In this document: one piece after another, positions 1 to 11,431 of the stretch
How positions within the stretch are numbered: the stretch's first letter is position 1
Layout of the letters: every line of letters begins with the position of its first letter
Assembly: GCA_016709335.1 (NCBI GenBank)
Contig: JADJNC010000011.1
Span: 62,001 to 126,000, forward strand
Length of the DNA: 64,000 nucleotides
Direction of reading: 5' to 3'
Source of the DNA: Candidatus Propionivibrio dominans
Lineage (GTDB): Bacteria; Pseudomonadota; Gammaproteobacteria; Burkholderiales; Rhodocyclaceae
Position numbers and translations under genes: made by a program
Notes under the pieces: generated by a model
Told to the model about the DNA's origin: nothing
Databases searched by the model: none
Seen by the model: only the letters and a program-made list of their open reading frames with translations

Positions 1-71
1 TGAGGTGTTTTTGTCTGCGCTTTTTCTCCTTACCCCTCACTCCTGACTCCTCACTGACTTCGGGATGATGA
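1..71. other. Start of window, spacer before ftsQ
   Basis: The first three bases (TGA) could be the stop of an upstream gene; ddl is the usual neighbour of ftsQ, but nothing else of it is visible. The rest is a pyrimidine-rich stretch with the near-repeated word CCTCACTCCTGACTCCTCACT around 36-56. No promoter is convincing, in keeping with ftsQ being read from upstream in the division cluster. Confidence 0.3.
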
Positions 72-827
72 ATGTGGAACAAACCGCAGTTGATGAACGC
101 CGTTACCGATCTGCTCCTGGTGGCAGCGGCGGCTGCATTGCTTGTGGCGGCGCTCGTGTGGGCTGCTCGCCTGCCCCTGTTTCCGTTGCGCGAAGTGCTC
201 GTAACGCACGAGTTGCGGGAAGTCCGGCGCAGCGAGCTGGAAAGCTCGCTCAGCGGCTTGCTGCGTGGAAATTTCTTCAGTATCAAAGTGGACGACTTGC
301 GCCTGTCGCTGGAGCAATTGCCCTGGGTGCGGCGTGCCGAAGTACGGCGGCAGTGGCCGTCGCGCATCGAGGTGAGTATCGAGGAGCATCTGCCGGTGGC
401 CTTCTGGGGGCAGGCAACGGGGCAACTGGTGAACTCCTATGGCGAGGTGTTCACCGCTGTCTTGAGCACTCCGCCGTCAGCACCGATGCCCTTGCTGATC
501 GGCCCGACAGGGCTGGCGCCGGAAATACTGAGCCACTACCAGCAGGCCGAGCAAATCCTCAAGCCGGTCGGACGCATACCGCGAGCATTGAGTGTTTCGC
601 CACGTCTTGCCGTGCAGTTGCGACTCGACGACGGAATGATCGTCGAATTGGGGCGACAACAGCCGAAGGCGCCGGTGAGCGAGCGCCTGCTGCGCTTCGT
701 CGAGTACTACCCGAGCGTATTGAGCGCCGCCAGGCAGCGGCCAAGTGTTGTGGATATGCGCTATCCGAATGGTTTTGCGCTGCGGCTCGCTGCCGCGCCA
801 GCAACTGAGAGTAAAGGGAAACCATGA
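72..827 (+). CDS. ftsQ: Cell division protein FtsQ
   Basis: Bitopic inner-membrane protein of the divisome that links FtsB/FtsL to the early division proteins. The 251-residue product has a short cytoplasmic N-terminus, one membrane segment at about residues 12-32, then a POTRA-type domain with the typical FtsQ string LPWVRRAEVRRQWPSRIEV, followed by the beta domain. Size is normal for beta/gammaproteobacterial FtsQ. The stop overlaps the ftsA start by four bases (ATGA), indicating translational coupling. Identity is supported by position directly before ftsA and ftsZ. Confidence 0.95.
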   Translation: MWNKPQLMNAVTDLLLVAAAAALLVAALVWAARLPLFPLREVLVTHELREVRRSELESSLSGLLRGNFFSIKVDDLRLSLEQLPWVRRAEVRRQWPSRIEVSIEEHLPVAFWGQATGQLVNSYGEVFTAVLSTPPSAPMPLLIGPTGLAPEILSHYQQAEQILKPVGRIPRALSVSPRLAVQLRLDDGMIVELGRQQPKAPVSERLLRFVEYYPSVLSAARQRPSVVDMRYPNGFALRLAAAPATESKGKP

Positions 828-2053
828 GCAGGGAAAACAAGGAAATCATCGTCGGGCTCGATATCGGCACCTCGAAGATCGTTGCGCTGGTCGCTGAAAT
901 CACTCCGGAAGGACGGCTCAACATCATCGGCATGGGATCGCAGGACTCCAAAGGCCTGCGGAAGGGCGTGGTGGTCAACATCGAGGATACGGTGGCGACC
1001 ATTTCACGCGTGCTCCAGGAAGTCGAGCTGATGGCCGACTGCAAGGTCAAGGATGTTTATACCGGGATTGCCGGCAGTCACATCAAGAGCTTCAATTCGA
1101 ACGGCATGGTGGCCATCAAGGACAAGGAAGTGACGCCGATGGACGTCGAGCGTGTCATTGAAACGGCGCGCGCCATGCCGATCCCGGCTGATCAGGAAAT
1201 CCTGCACATCCTGACGCAGGAATTCATCATCGACGATCAGGACGGAATCCGTGAGCCGATCGGCATGAGCGGGTTCCGCCTTGAAGTGAAAGTGCACATT
1301 GTGACCGGTGCCGTTTCGGCGGCGCAAAACATCGTCAAGTGCGTGCGCCGCTGCGGGCTGGAAGTGAATGATCTGGTATTGCAGCCGCTGGCGTCGAGCT
1401 ATGCCGTACTTTCCGAGGACGAGAAGGATCTGGGCATCTGTCTCATCGACATCGGCGGCGGTACGACCGATCTGGCGATCTGGACGCAGGGCGCCATTCG
1501 CCACACCTCGGTCATTCCGATTGCCGGTGACCAGATCACCAACGACATCGCCATGGCGCTGCGTACGCCGACGCGCGAAGCCGAAGACATCAAATGCAAA
1601 TTCGGCTGTGCGCTTTCCGATCTGGCGAATGCGGAGGATGTACTCGATGTGGCCGGTGTCGATGATCGGCCGTCTCGCAAGCTGTCGCGCCGGGCTCTGG
1701 CCGACGTCATACAGCCGCGAGTCGAGGAGCTGTTCGAGCTGATCCAGGCCGAACTGCGCCGTTCCGGCTTCGAAGAAGTGTTGTCCTCCGGCATCGTACT
1801 GACGGGGGGGTCATCGGTGATGCCGGGAATGATCGAGCTGGGCGAAGAAGTTTTCCACATGCCGGTACGCCTCGGCATGCCGAAGTATCACGGCGCGCTC
1901 GCCGATGTCGTGCAAACCCCGCGTTTTGCTACCGCCTGCGGCTTGCTGCTCGAAGCCCAGACGCAAAGGAAACGCGGCCTGAAGGTGCGTGAAACACGCG
2001 ATGTCAAGCAGGTTTTCGGGCGCATGAAATCCTGGCTTGAGAAGAATTTTTGA
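824..2053 (+). CDS. ftsA: Cell division protein FtsA
   Basis: Actin-like ATPase that tethers FtsZ polymers to the inner membrane and recruits later divisome proteins. The 409-residue product shows the phosphate-1 motif GLDIGTSK near residue 12, the second phosphate loop DIGGGTTDLAIW, and the adenosine-loop string VLTGGSSVMPG. It ends in a short amphipathic helix (GRMKSWLEKNF) that matches the FtsA membrane-targeting sequence. It overlaps ftsQ by four bases and is followed after 36 bases by ftsZ. A run of seven G in the conserved LTGG codons is in frame. Confidence 0.97.
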   Translation: MSRENKEIIVGLDIGTSKIVALVAEITPEGRLNIIGMGSQDSKGLRKGVVVNIEDTVATISRVLQEVELMADCKVKDVYTGIAGSHIKSFNSNGMVAIKDKEVTPMDVERVIETARAMPIPADQEILHILTQEFIIDDQDGIREPIGMSGFRLEVKVHIVTGAVSAAQNIVKCVRRCGLEVNDLVLQPLASSYAVLSEDEKDLGICLIDIGGGTTDLAIWTQGAIRHTSVIPIAGDQITNDIAMALRTPTREAEDIKCKFGCALSDLANAEDVLDVAGVDDRPSRKLSRRALADVIQPRVEELFELIQAELRRSGFEEVLSSGIVLTGGSSVMPGMIELGEEVFHMPVRLGMPKYHGALADVVQTPRFATACGLLLEAQTQRKRGLKVRETRDVKQVFGRMKSWLEKNF

Positions 2054-2089
2054 TCACTTTATTAATGTTTTTTAGTGGAGGAGAGAGCA

Positions 2090-3268
2090 ATGTTTGAAAT
2101 CATAGAGAAGGAAGAAGGCAGTAGCGATCTGGGAACCGTGATCAAGGTCATCGGCATTGGAGGTGCCGGAGGCAATGCAGTCGATCACATGATTCGTGAG
2201 GGGGTAATGGGGGTCGAGTTTCTGGCCGCCAATACCGATGCCCAGGCCCTCAAGCGCAGCGTCGCTCACAAGAAGATCCGTCTGGGCAAGTCGGGTCTGG
2301 GTGCGGGCGCCAAGCCGGAGTCGGGTCGCCAGGCGGCGGTCGATGAGCGCGAGCAGATTGCCGAGTCGCTGAAGGGAGCGCATATGGTGTTCATCACCGC
2401 CGGCATGGGCGGTGGTACAGGTACCGGTGCCGGGCCGATCGTTGCCGAAGTGGCGCGCGAACTCGGCATCCTGACGGTAGCGGTAGTCACCAAGCCCTTC
2501 GGTTTTGAAGGGAAACGTCTGAAAGTGGCCGAAGACGGCATCGCCGAGTTGCAGAAGCACGTTGATTCACTGATCGTCATCCTCAACGACAAATTGATGG
2601 ATGTACTCGGAGATGATGTGTCGATGGACGAGGCTTTCAAGGCGGCGGATAACGTATTGCGCAACGCCGTTGGCGGCATCGCGGAAATCATCAACTTCCC
2701 GGGTCTGGTCAACGTCGACTTCGAAGACGTGCGTACCGTCATGGGCGAGATGGGCATGGCCATGATGGGTTCGGCCAACGCCGCCGGCGTTGATCGAGCA
2801 CGCATTGCGGCCGAACAGGCGGTGGCCTCGCCGCTGCTCGAAGGCATCAACCTTTCCGGGGCGAAGGGCGTTCTGGTCAATATCACCTCGACGCGCGGCC
2901 TGAAGATGAAGGAAGTGAACGAAGTGATGAATACCGTTCGTGCATTTGCTGCCGATGACGCGCACATCATCTTCGGTGCGGTCTACGACGAAGGCATGGG
3001 CGAGGACATCCGTGTCACCGTCGTCGCCACCGGTCTCGGGCAGGCTCAGGCGAGGCGTAATTCGTTCGAGGTGATCAATACGCCGGTCATGCAGCAGGCC
3101 AACGGCACCCATGGCGGTTTCGTGCAACACGCGAACATCGACTATGGCCAACTTGACGCGGTTCCGGCGGTGGTGCGCAAGGGACGTAGCGCTACGGTCG
3201 AGGCACTGGCCAATAGCGGGGTTGATCGCTACGACATTCCGGCATTCTTGAGGAAACAGGCGGATTGA
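2090..3268 (+). CDS. ftsZ: Cell division GTPase FtsZ
   Basis: Tubulin-like GTPase that forms the Z ring. I start it at ATG 2090 (MFEIIEKEEG) because a strong GGAGGAG ribosome site sits at 2077-2083; an in-frame GTG at 2075 lies on that site and is unlikely. The 392-residue protein has the tubulin signature GGGTGTG at residues 107-113 and the T7 synergy region near residue 205. It ends with the conserved tail DIPAFLRKQ, which binds FtsA, ZipA and MinC in characterised homologues. The linker before the tail is about 60 residues. Confidence 0.98.
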   Translation: MFEIIEKEEGSSDLGTVIKVIGIGGAGGNAVDHMIREGVMGVEFLAANTDAQALKRSVAHKKIRLGKSGLGAGAKPESGRQAAVDEREQIAESLKGAHMVFITAGMGGGTGTGAGPIVAEVARELGILTVAVVTKPFGFEGKRLKVAEDGIAELQKHVDSLIVILNDKLMDVLGDDVSMDEAFKAADNVLRNAVGGIAEIINFPGLVNVDFEDVRTVMGEMGMAMMGSANAAGVDRARIAAEQAVASPLLEGINLSGAKGVLVNITSTRGLKMKEVNEVMNTVRAFAADDAHIIFGAVYDEGMGEDIRVTVVATGLGQAQARRNSFEVINTPVMQQANGTHGGFVQHANIDYGQLDAVPAVVRKGRSATVEALANSGVDRYDIPAFLRKQAD

Positions 3269-3280
3269 GTTTGGCGCCGA

Positions 3281-3393
3281 AACCGCTTTCGACGCAGAGG
3301 GCGCAGAGGCGCAGAGTGCACAGAGAGAATCAATCATCGAATCTTCTTCTCTGTGTCCTCTGCGCCTCGGCGATCTCTGCGTTGAAAGAGGTT
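3281..3393. repeat. CGCAGAG heptad hairpin (copy A1)
   Basis: Imperfect inverted repeat between ftsZ and lpxC. The left arm holds three CGCAGAG words (3293-3316) and the right arm their complements (about 3350-3382). The ends are AACCGCTTTC-GACGCAGAG and CTCTGCGTTGAAAGAGGTT. The same outer CTCTGCGTTnAAAGAGGTT end recurs near 9430-9449 and, reversed, near 44163-44176, so this is a family. It may also end ftsZ transcription, but there is no T tract. Confidence 0.8.
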
Positions 3394-3482
3394 AGCTATT
3401 ACGAACTTCCTAAAAACCCTATTCTGTATAGGGGGTAGGTGATCTGTGTTAAAATGCGCTATTCACTCAATTTATCAATCAC

Positions 3483-4415
3483 ATGCTTAAACAACGAACG
3501 CTTAAGTCACTGATCCGTGCTTCCGGCGTCGGTCTGCATTCCGGCATCAAGGTCAAGATGGCATTGCGTCCGGCGGCGCCCAATACGGGGATCGTCTTTC
3601 GCCGCGTCGATCTTGATCCGATTGTCGATCTGCCGGCTTCGGCACTGATTGTCGGTGACACCCGTCTATGCTCGTGTCTGGAGCTTGACGGTGCCAAGGT
3701 GGGAACCATCGAGCATCTGATGTCGGCTTTTGCCGGCCTCGGCATCGACAACGCATTTGTCGATCTGGATGCGGCCGAATTGCCGATTCTTGACGGCTCG
3801 GCTTCGCCTTTTGTTTTCCTGATTCAGTCTGCCGGTATCGAAGAGCAGCCGGTGGCCAAGAAGTTCATTCGCGTCAAACGTCCGATTGAGGTTCGCGAAG
3901 CCGATCGTTCGGGAGACAAATGGGCGCGTTTCGAGCCGCACGACGGATTCAGGCTGACCTTCTCGATAGTTTTCAACCATCCGGCGATTGATCGCACCGG
4001 GCAGGAAGTGACCATCGATTTCGCCGAACATTCCTATATTCGCGAAGTGGCACGCGCACGTACCTTCGGCTTCATGCAGGAAGTCGAGTGGCTACGCGAG
4101 AACGGTCTGGCGCAGGGTGGCGGTCTGGATAACGCCGTGGTGCTCGACGAGTTCCGTGTGCTTAACAGCGATGGTCTGCGTTACTCCGACGAATTCGTCA
4201 AACACAAGGTGCTCGACGCGATTGGCGACCTCTACCTGATCGGTCATCCGCTGCTGGCCTCGTTTACTGCGCACAAGTCGGGACACGCGCTGAACAATGC
4301 CCTGGCGCGCGAGTTGCTGGCCAATCCGGACGCCTGGGAGTACGTTTCCTACCCGGATCAGGAGCAGGCACCGCAGGCCGTAGCCCGCTGGCTGGCACTG
4401 CCGGCCTTCCAGTAG
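3483..4415 (+). CDS. lpxC: UDP-3-O-acyl-N-acetylglucosamine deacetylase
   Basis: Zinc amidase that catalyses the committed step of lipid A synthesis, removing the acetyl group from UDP-3-O-acyl-GlcNAc in the cytoplasm. At 310 residues it has the usual length. Visible motifs are [13 protein letters not shown] with the first zinc histidine, [16 protein letters not shown] with the second zinc histidine and aspartate, and HKSGHALNN with the catalytic histidine. It follows the division cluster as in most proteobacteria. An A/T-rich stretch (TTAAAAT at 3449-3455) may carry its promoter, but I see no good -35 box. Confidence 0.98.
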   Translation: MLKQRTLKSLIRASGVGLHSGIKVKMALRPAAPNTGIVFRRVDLDPIVDLPASALIVGDTRLCSCLELDGAKVGTIEHLMSAFAGLGIDNAFVDLDAAELPILDGSASPFVFLIQSAGIEEQPVAKKFIRVKRPIEVREADRSGDKWARFEPHDGFRLTFSIVFNHPAIDRTGQEVTIDFAEHSYIREVARARTFGFMQEVEWLRENGLAQGGGLDNAVVLDEFRVLNSDGLRYSDEFVKHKVLDAIGDLYLIGHPLLASFTAHKSGHALNNALARELLANPDAWEYVSYPDQEQAPQAVARWLALPAFQ

Positions 4416-4427
4416 TCGCAATCAGCC

Positions 4428-4616
4428 ATGTGGCTGCTGCGTTTGCTGGCCGTGTTGACGGCAATTTCAGTGGCCGTGGGCGTAGGGGCGTTTTTGCTGA
4501 CCCGTGATTCCCGGTATTTGCGCTTTTCCTGGCGCCTTTTTCGTTACGCCCTGATTGTCGCCCTGCTGGTTTTTGCGCTGCTCATTCTTGAGCGGGTGGC
4601 CATTATTCCTGTTTAG
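4428..4616 (+). CDS. Small two-helix inner-membrane protein, unknown function
   Basis: A 62-residue protein 12 bases after lpxC. It has two hydrophobic segments (about residues 5-24 and 39-60) around a basic loop DSRYLRFSWRLFRY. I know of similar small membrane ORFs at this place in betaproteobacteria but no assigned function. Its 3' end overlaps by 14 bases the end of the convergent DUF721 gene. Coding is supported by its membrane-protein composition, proximity to lpxC and lack of any competing frame. Confidence 0.7.
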   Translation: MWLLRLLAVLTAISVAVGVGAFLLTRDSRYLRFSWRLFRYALIVALLVFALLILERVAIIPV

Positions 4617-5037
4617 CCGAGTGCGTCAGCAAGGTCTCCAGGGCAGCACGCAAGGGCGAGTCCGGCAGGGAGTCGCGCAGGCCTTCCAGCGTCCGGCTGG
4701 TTCGTGAGCTCAGCGGTTTTTGAGTGGAAGCCCTTGATTGCGTGCTGATTTTACGGGCTTGCACTTTCACCTGAACGCCGTTACACTCAACTCCCCGCTT
4801 GGAAAAACCTTCGGCCAGCGTAGGCGCCATCTGGCGCAGCTTGGCTGCCACCGCGCCACTGACGGCGTGAATAACAATAATTCCTGACTTGTAATTGGCC
4901 AGACGGCTAGCCTGGCCCAAGTGTGTCGGCGCAATCTCCTGGTAGAGGTGCGTCAGTTTAATTAGCAGCCTGGCGTGCGCCATGACCTTGCCGGCGCCAT
5001 CGGCTGCTTCCAGATAGTTTTCGAGGGAATTTTGCAT
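4603..5037 (-). CDS. DUF721 / DciA-like protein, probable DnaB helicase loader
   Basis: 144 residues. The first about 95 form the DUF721 (DciA) domain, with the recognisable stretch LTHLYQEIAPTHLGQASRLANYKSGIIVIHA. The tail is basic and probably disordered. DciA proteins load or activate replicative helicase in bacteria lacking DnaC/DnaI, so a replication role is expected from the family. The gene is divergent from the M23 peptidase (23 bases apart) and convergent with the small membrane ORF, so it is probably transcribed alone from the region shared with the peptidase. Confidence 0.8.
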   Translation of the reverse strand: MQNSLENYLEAADGAGKVMAHARLLIKLTHLYQEIAPTHLGQASRLANYKSGIIVIHAVSGAVAAKLRQMAPTLAEGFSKRGVECNGVQVKVQARKISTQSRASTQKPLSSRTSRTLEGLRDSLPDSPLRAALETLLTHSAKQE

Positions 5038-5060
5038 CGGGAACTTCGAGGAGAGGCAAC

Positions 5061-6089
5061 TTGCATATTATTCTCGTCTCCAGCCGTCTGGCAACCGCCA
5101 GATCGTTCAATGTCACGTCACGGCTGATGTTGGCGCTAGTGGCCGGCTTGATTGTTCTGGCTTTTGCCACATCGTTCCTGTTTTCCTGGGTCGGTGTCCG
5201 CTTCAACATGCCCTTTGCTGCAGAGCTTGTGGTCGCCGTGCAAGAGGTGCACAACCGCAAGACCGAAGAGTACCTGCGGGATAACATCTCGTCGATGGCG
5301 GTCAAACTCGGAGAGATGCAAGCTCAGGTAATACGGCTCGATTCGCTCGGAGAGCGCATTGCCAGGCTGTCGGGTGTCAATCCCCCGAAAAACGAGGCTA
5401 ACCAGTCGAACGAGACGAAAGGCAAGGCCGGTCAGGGCGGCCCGCTGATTCTTTCGAAGCAGCCGCTGACGGCCACTGAGTTGCAACGCGAGATTGATCG
5501 ACTGGCAGAGATTGTCGAACAGCGCAGCGATACGCTGACCGCACTCGAGTCGCAGCTCATGGAGCGGCGCATCAAGACCACCCTGTTGCCGACGCTGGTG
5601 CCGATCGACGCCGATCATGTGGGATCCACCTTCGGTCACCGACTTGATCCGATAGCCGGTGTCGGTTCCCTGCACGAAGGAATCGATTTTGTCGCCGATC
5701 CGGGAACCCGAATCATTGCTTCGGCTGGGGGCGTGGTGCTCGCCGCCGAATATCATCCGGAGTATGGAAACCTGATCGAGATTGACCACGGCAACGACTT
5801 TACCTCACGCTATGCCCATCTCTCGAAGATCTATGTCAGGGTCGGGCAGATCGTCAAGCGCGCTCAGGCCATTGGCGCCAGCGGCAATACGGGTCGCTCG
5901 ACCGGCCCGCACCTGCATTTCGAAGTGCGTTTCAAGGGCGTGGCACAGAACCCGGAGCGTTTTCTGCAACAGGGCCCACAGTTGGCTCTTAATTCCCCGG
6001 TGCCGTCGAAAACGGGTACGCCGTCAGTCAGGCCCGTCACACCGCCGAGGCCGGCACGGGTTTCTGCGAGCTTCAACGCGCCGCGTTAG
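5061..6089 (+). CDS. M23 (LytM-type) metallopeptidase, membrane anchored
   Basis: Periplasmic peptidoglycan endopeptidase or amidase activator. I accept the TTG start at 5061 because GAGGAGAGG lies just upstream (5048-5056) and the membrane segment follows at about residues 21-43. A coiled-coil region (about 60-180) leads to the LytM domain at about 190-300. Both zinc motifs are present: HEGIDF and HLHFEVR, so catalytic activity is likely. The Pro-rich tail is low complexity. It resembles the MepM/NlpD-like M23 proteins commonly found before secA in this group. Confidence 0.88.
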   Translation: MHIILVSSRLATARSFNVTSRLMLALVAGLIVLAFATSFLFSWVGVRFNMPFAAELVVAVQEVHNRKTEEYLRDNISSMAVKLGEMQAQVIRLDSLGERIARLSGVNPPKNEANQSNETKGKAGQGGPLILSKQPLTATELQREIDRLAEIVEQRSDTLTALESQLMERRIKTTLLPTLVPIDADHVGSTFGHRLDPIAGVGSLHEGIDFVADPGTRIIASAGGVVLAAEYHPEYGNLIEIDHGNDFTSRYAHLSKIYVRVGQIVKRAQAIGASGNTGRSTGPHLHFEVRFKGVAQNPERFLQQGPQLALNSPVPSKTGTPSVRPVTPPRPARVSASFNAPR

Positions 6090-6237
6090 GTCATCCCGGC
6101 GCAATTGCGCTACAAACAGCCAGCACAGCGGAACAGCGGGGCACCGGTGTCGCTGAGAACCCCGAAAGCATGTTTTCCCCGGCGTTTCCTTGCTGCCTCT
6201 GTGCCTCTGCGGTGGAATTCAAAGTCAATGACCTGAG

Positions 6238-6410
6238 AGTCTGTGACTAAATCATTACTGCCAGATTGCAACGCTCGTCACCCCGGCGAAAGCCGGGGTC
6301 CAGCTCGTTTGTCTGATTTTTTTGGCTATCGGAGGATGGTACTGGATTCCGGCTTGCGCCGGAATGACGGCTTGGGAGGTGTTTATGCATTGATTCACAG
6401 CCTCTGAGAG
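6238..6410. repeat. Compound REP element, copy 1
   Basis: Two REP-like palindromes face each other: CACCCCGGCGAAAGCCGGGG at 6279-6298 and GATTCCGGCTTGCGCCGGAA at 6344-6363. They are framed by AGTCTGTGA on the left and TTCACAGCCTCTGAG on the right. Read on the minus strand, the whole unit aligns with 58014-58171 over nearly its full length, so it is a mobile-like unit rather than chance hairpins. A fragment at 6192-6212 resembles a degenerate CGCAGAG heptad arm. Confidence 0.85.
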
Positions 6411-6485
6411 GTATCTCTGAAGAACCGCCGCGCTGAGTGCGCGTGTTAGAATCGCTTCCTTTTCAGCGCTACAACACTTTCCAGA

Positions 6486-9197
<2,712 letters not shown>

Positions 9198-9198
9198 A

Positions 9199-9449
9199 AC
9201 GCAAACGCATTCAACGCTGAGAACGCAGAAAGAAACAATTAACCTGGAAAATGCAAGTCAAGCGCGACAAACTGTCCAGCACCAGGTTTGGCGAGTATCT
9301 TGCCCTCACCCCATCCCTCTCCCACAGGGCGAGGGGTTTGCACCCTTCTCCCGCGGGAGAAGGGCTGGGACGAGGGCTTGCGATTTTGGCGTCACGTTCA
9401 ACTGCGGTTTTTAGGATAAAACTCTGCGATCTCTGCGTTAAAAGAGGTT
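9199..9449. repeat. Degenerate CGCAGAG hairpin (copy A2) enclosing another repeat
   Basis: Left arm about 9210-9233 (CAACGCTGAGAACGCAGAAAG) and right arm 9422-9449 (CTCTGCGATCTCTGCGTTAA...GAGGTT) match the ends of the A1 element after ftsZ. About 190 bases separate them, including a different REP element at 9302-9377. The argJ start follows the right end by only seven bases, so this end also provides the argJ upstream region. Confidence 0.65.
9302..9377. repeat. CCTCACCCC...CGAGGG REP hairpin pair
   Basis: Two short pyrimidine/purine hairpins (CCCTCTCCC-ACAGGGCGAGGGG and CCCTTCTCCCGCGGGAGAAGGG) lie between CCCTCACCCC and GGGACGAGGGC. This is a familiar bacterial REP-type sequence. A related shorter copy is at 49917-49955. 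It sits inside the A2 element. Confidence 0.75.
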
Positions 9450-9456
9450 AAAAACA

Positions 9457-10695
9457 ATGCCTGTAAACTTCGCCACTCCCGCCCCCGAAGCGCTCTTCCC
9501 CATCGCCGGTATCCGTCTCGGACTTGCCGAAGCGGGTATCCGTAAGCTCGACCGGCGCGACCTGACGCTGCTGGCGCTCGATGCCGGGTGTACGGTGGCC
9601 GGCGTGTTCACGCAAAACCGTTTCTGTGCGGCACCGGTGCAGCTTTGCCGCCGCCATCTGGATTCAGGCAGCGAGATTCGTGCGCTGGTTATCAATACCG
9701 GCATTGCCAATGCCGGGACCGGCGAATCCGGCGTGCAGGCAGCGCAGGAAACCTGCGTTGCCGTCGGCAAACTGTTCGGCGTCAGTGCCAGTCAGGTGCT
9801 GCCGTTCTCAACCGGCGTGATTCTCGAACCGCTGCCGGTTGAGCGGCTGATTGCCGGGCTGCCGCGCTGTGTCGACGACCTTGCGAGCGATCACTGGCAC
9901 GCCGCCGCGCACGCCATCATGACCACCGATACGGTGGCCAAGGCGGCCTCGCGGCGCGTTGAAATCAATGGCCGGACGATCACCATTACCGGCATCAGCA
10001 AGGGCGCCGGAATGATCAGGCCGAATATGGCGACCATGCTCGGCTTTGTCGCTACCGACGCCGGCATCGCCGAACCGCTGCTACGGCAACTGGTGCGCGA
10101 AGCCGCCGATGAGTCCTTCAACTGCATCACCGTCGATGGCGATACATCGACCAATGACTCCTTCATCCTGATCGCCACCGGGCAGTCCGGCAGCGAATTT
10201 ACTGATTCAGGCACGCCGGGTTACGCCGCACTGCGCGCAGCGGTCACCGGTGTGGCACTCGAACTCGCCCAGGCTATCATCCGAGACGGCGAAGGCGCGA
10301 CCAAGTTCATCAGCATCGCCGTCGAAGGCGGCCGGGATCGCGAGGAATGCAAGCGCGTCGGCTACGCCATTGGCCACTCGCCGCTAGTCAAAACAGCCTT
10401 TTTCGCCTCCGACCCCAATCTCGGCCGCATACTCGCCGCCATCGGCTACGCTGACATTGACGCGCTCGATGTCGAAGGCGTTCGTGTCTGGCTGGGCAGC
10501 GCCGGAGAAGAAATCCTGGTCGCCGAGAAAGGTGGCCGCGCCGAATCTTACCGTGAGGAGGACGGTTCGCGCATCATGCAGTCAGCGGAAATCACCGTGC
10601 GCGTCGATCTGGGCCGTGGCAAGGCCAGCGGCACGGTCTATAGCTGCGATTTCTCGTATGACTACGTGAAGATCAACGCCGACTACCGCAGTTGA
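9457..10695 (+). CDS. argJ: Bifunctional ornithine acetyltransferase / N-acetylglutamate synthase
   Basis: Recycles the acetyl group in arginine synthesis: transfers acetyl from N-acetylornithine to glutamate and, in bifunctional forms, also uses acetyl-CoA. At 412 residues it has normal length. The autoprocessing site is visible as [10 protein letters not shown]; cleavage before Thr193 would give alpha and beta chains with that Thr as nucleophile. SKGAGMI precedes it, and the usual C-terminal [10 protein letters not shown] closes the protein. It starts seven bases after the right end of an intergenic repeat and follows secA. Confidence 0.97.
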   Translation: MPVNFATPAPEALFPIAGIRLGLAEAGIRKLDRRDLTLLALDAGCTVAGVFTQNRFCAAPVQLCRRHLDSGSEIRALVINTGIANAGTGESGVQAAQETCVAVGKLFGVSASQVLPFSTGVILEPLPVERLIAGLPRCVDDLASDHWHAAAHAIMTTDTVAKAASRRVEINGRTITITGISKGAGMIRPNMATMLGFVATDAGIAEPLLRQLVREAADESFNCITVDGDTSTNDSFILIATGQSGSEFTDSGTPGYAALRAAVTGVALELAQAIIRDGEGATKFISIAVEGGRDREECKRVGYAIGHSPLVKTAFFASDPNLGRILAAIGYADIDALDVEGVRVWLGSAGEEILVAEKGGRAESYREEDGSRIMQSAEITVRVDLGRGKASGTVYSCDFSYDYVKINADYRS

Positions 10696-10712
10696 ACGAA
10701 AGGCTCTTTGCC

Positions 10713-10940
10713 ATGCGCACCATCGGCAAACGGAAAGAACGAGAGATCAGCTTTTCGGCTTCAGCAAGTCTGCTGGCAGAAGGCGCACGATTCAATGATG
10801 AAATCCACCGCCTGCCGACCGGTAACACGACGTTCATCCCGAAGGGCGTAAGCTTCTTCAAAACCCATGACGAGGCCAACCGTCATCAACTCGATTGTCT
10901 GGTGAACGGCATGGCGAATAGCGCTCTGGAGCGTAGCTGA
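10713..10940 (+). CDS. Small protein paired with nucleotidyltransferase, possible antitoxin
   Basis: 75 residues from ATG 10713, with GAAAGG at about 10697-10702 as weak ribosome site; a TTG at 10692 overlapping the argJ stop is a poorer choice. The sequence is polar and charged with no recognised domain. Its stop overlaps the next start by one base (TGATG), so it is coupled to the nucleotidyltransferase and the two probably act together. The antitoxin role is inference from arrangement only. Confidence 0.5.
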   Translation: MRTIGKRKEREISFSASASLLAEGARFNDEIHRLPTGNTTFIPKGVSFFKTHDEANRHQLDCLVNGMANSALERS

Positions 10941-11431
10941 TGGAAAAGTTCAGCCGCCCGGCCAGTCTGGAGGACCTGAAAACTCTGCTCGGATCCTTGA
11001 ACCAGCAAGGTGTCGAATACCTCCTGATTGGAGGTTACGCCCTGTTCGCCCACGGCTACCACCGCGCAACCACCGACATTGACGTGCTGGTGCCCGCTAC
11101 CATGGAGACCGGAAAAAAGATCAGGCAAGCACTGATGATCCTGCCCGACCAGGCGGCCAGAGACATTGATCCGGCCTGGTTCGAAGAGGGAGAGAACATC
11201 CGGGTTGCCGACGCCTTCGTGGTCGATATCATGCTCAACGCCTGTGGTGAGACTTACGAGACCCTGAAACACTACGCCGAAATCGTAGACCTGGAAGGAC
11301 TGCAAATCCGCACCATAAACCTGGAAGGGCTGCTGCGGACCAAGCAAACCACACGCGATAAGGACATCGCCGACCGCATCGTACTGGAACGGGCACTGAA
11401 GATAATCCGGGAACGCGGTAAAGCCTCGTAA
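10940..11431 (+). CDS. Nucleotidyltransferase-fold protein (AbiEii / DUF6036-like)
   Basis: 163 residues with the minimal nucleotidyltransferase signature: GGYALFAHGYHRATTDIDVLV near residue 33 gives the Gly-Gly helix and the D-x-D metal pair, and a third acidic position lies in VVDIMLNA. Such proteins occur as toxins in AbiE/MenAT-type systems or as solitary transferases. It is coupled to the preceding small gene, and its end is adjacent to the convergent VapC gene (one base apart). Enzymatic substrate unknown. Confidence 0.7.
   Translation: MEKFSRPASLEDLKTLLGSLNQQGVEYLLIGGYALFAHGYHRATTDIDVLVPATMETGKKIRQALMILPDQAARDIDPAWFEEGENIRVADAFVVDIMLNACGETYETLKHYAEIVDLEGLQIRTINLEGLLRTKQTTRDKDIADRIVLERALKIIRERGKAS

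Noticed and set aside
65..808. 247-codon frame overlapping ftsQ
   Set aside because: Ala/Arg-rich out-of-frame translation of ftsQ.
3425..3455. lpxC promoter boxes
   Set aside because: TTAAAAT or TGTATA could be a -10, but no -35 at 16-18 bases fits either, so not listed as a feature.
9251..9451. 66-codon ORF before argJ
   Set aside because: It translates the REP and CGCAGAG repeats only.
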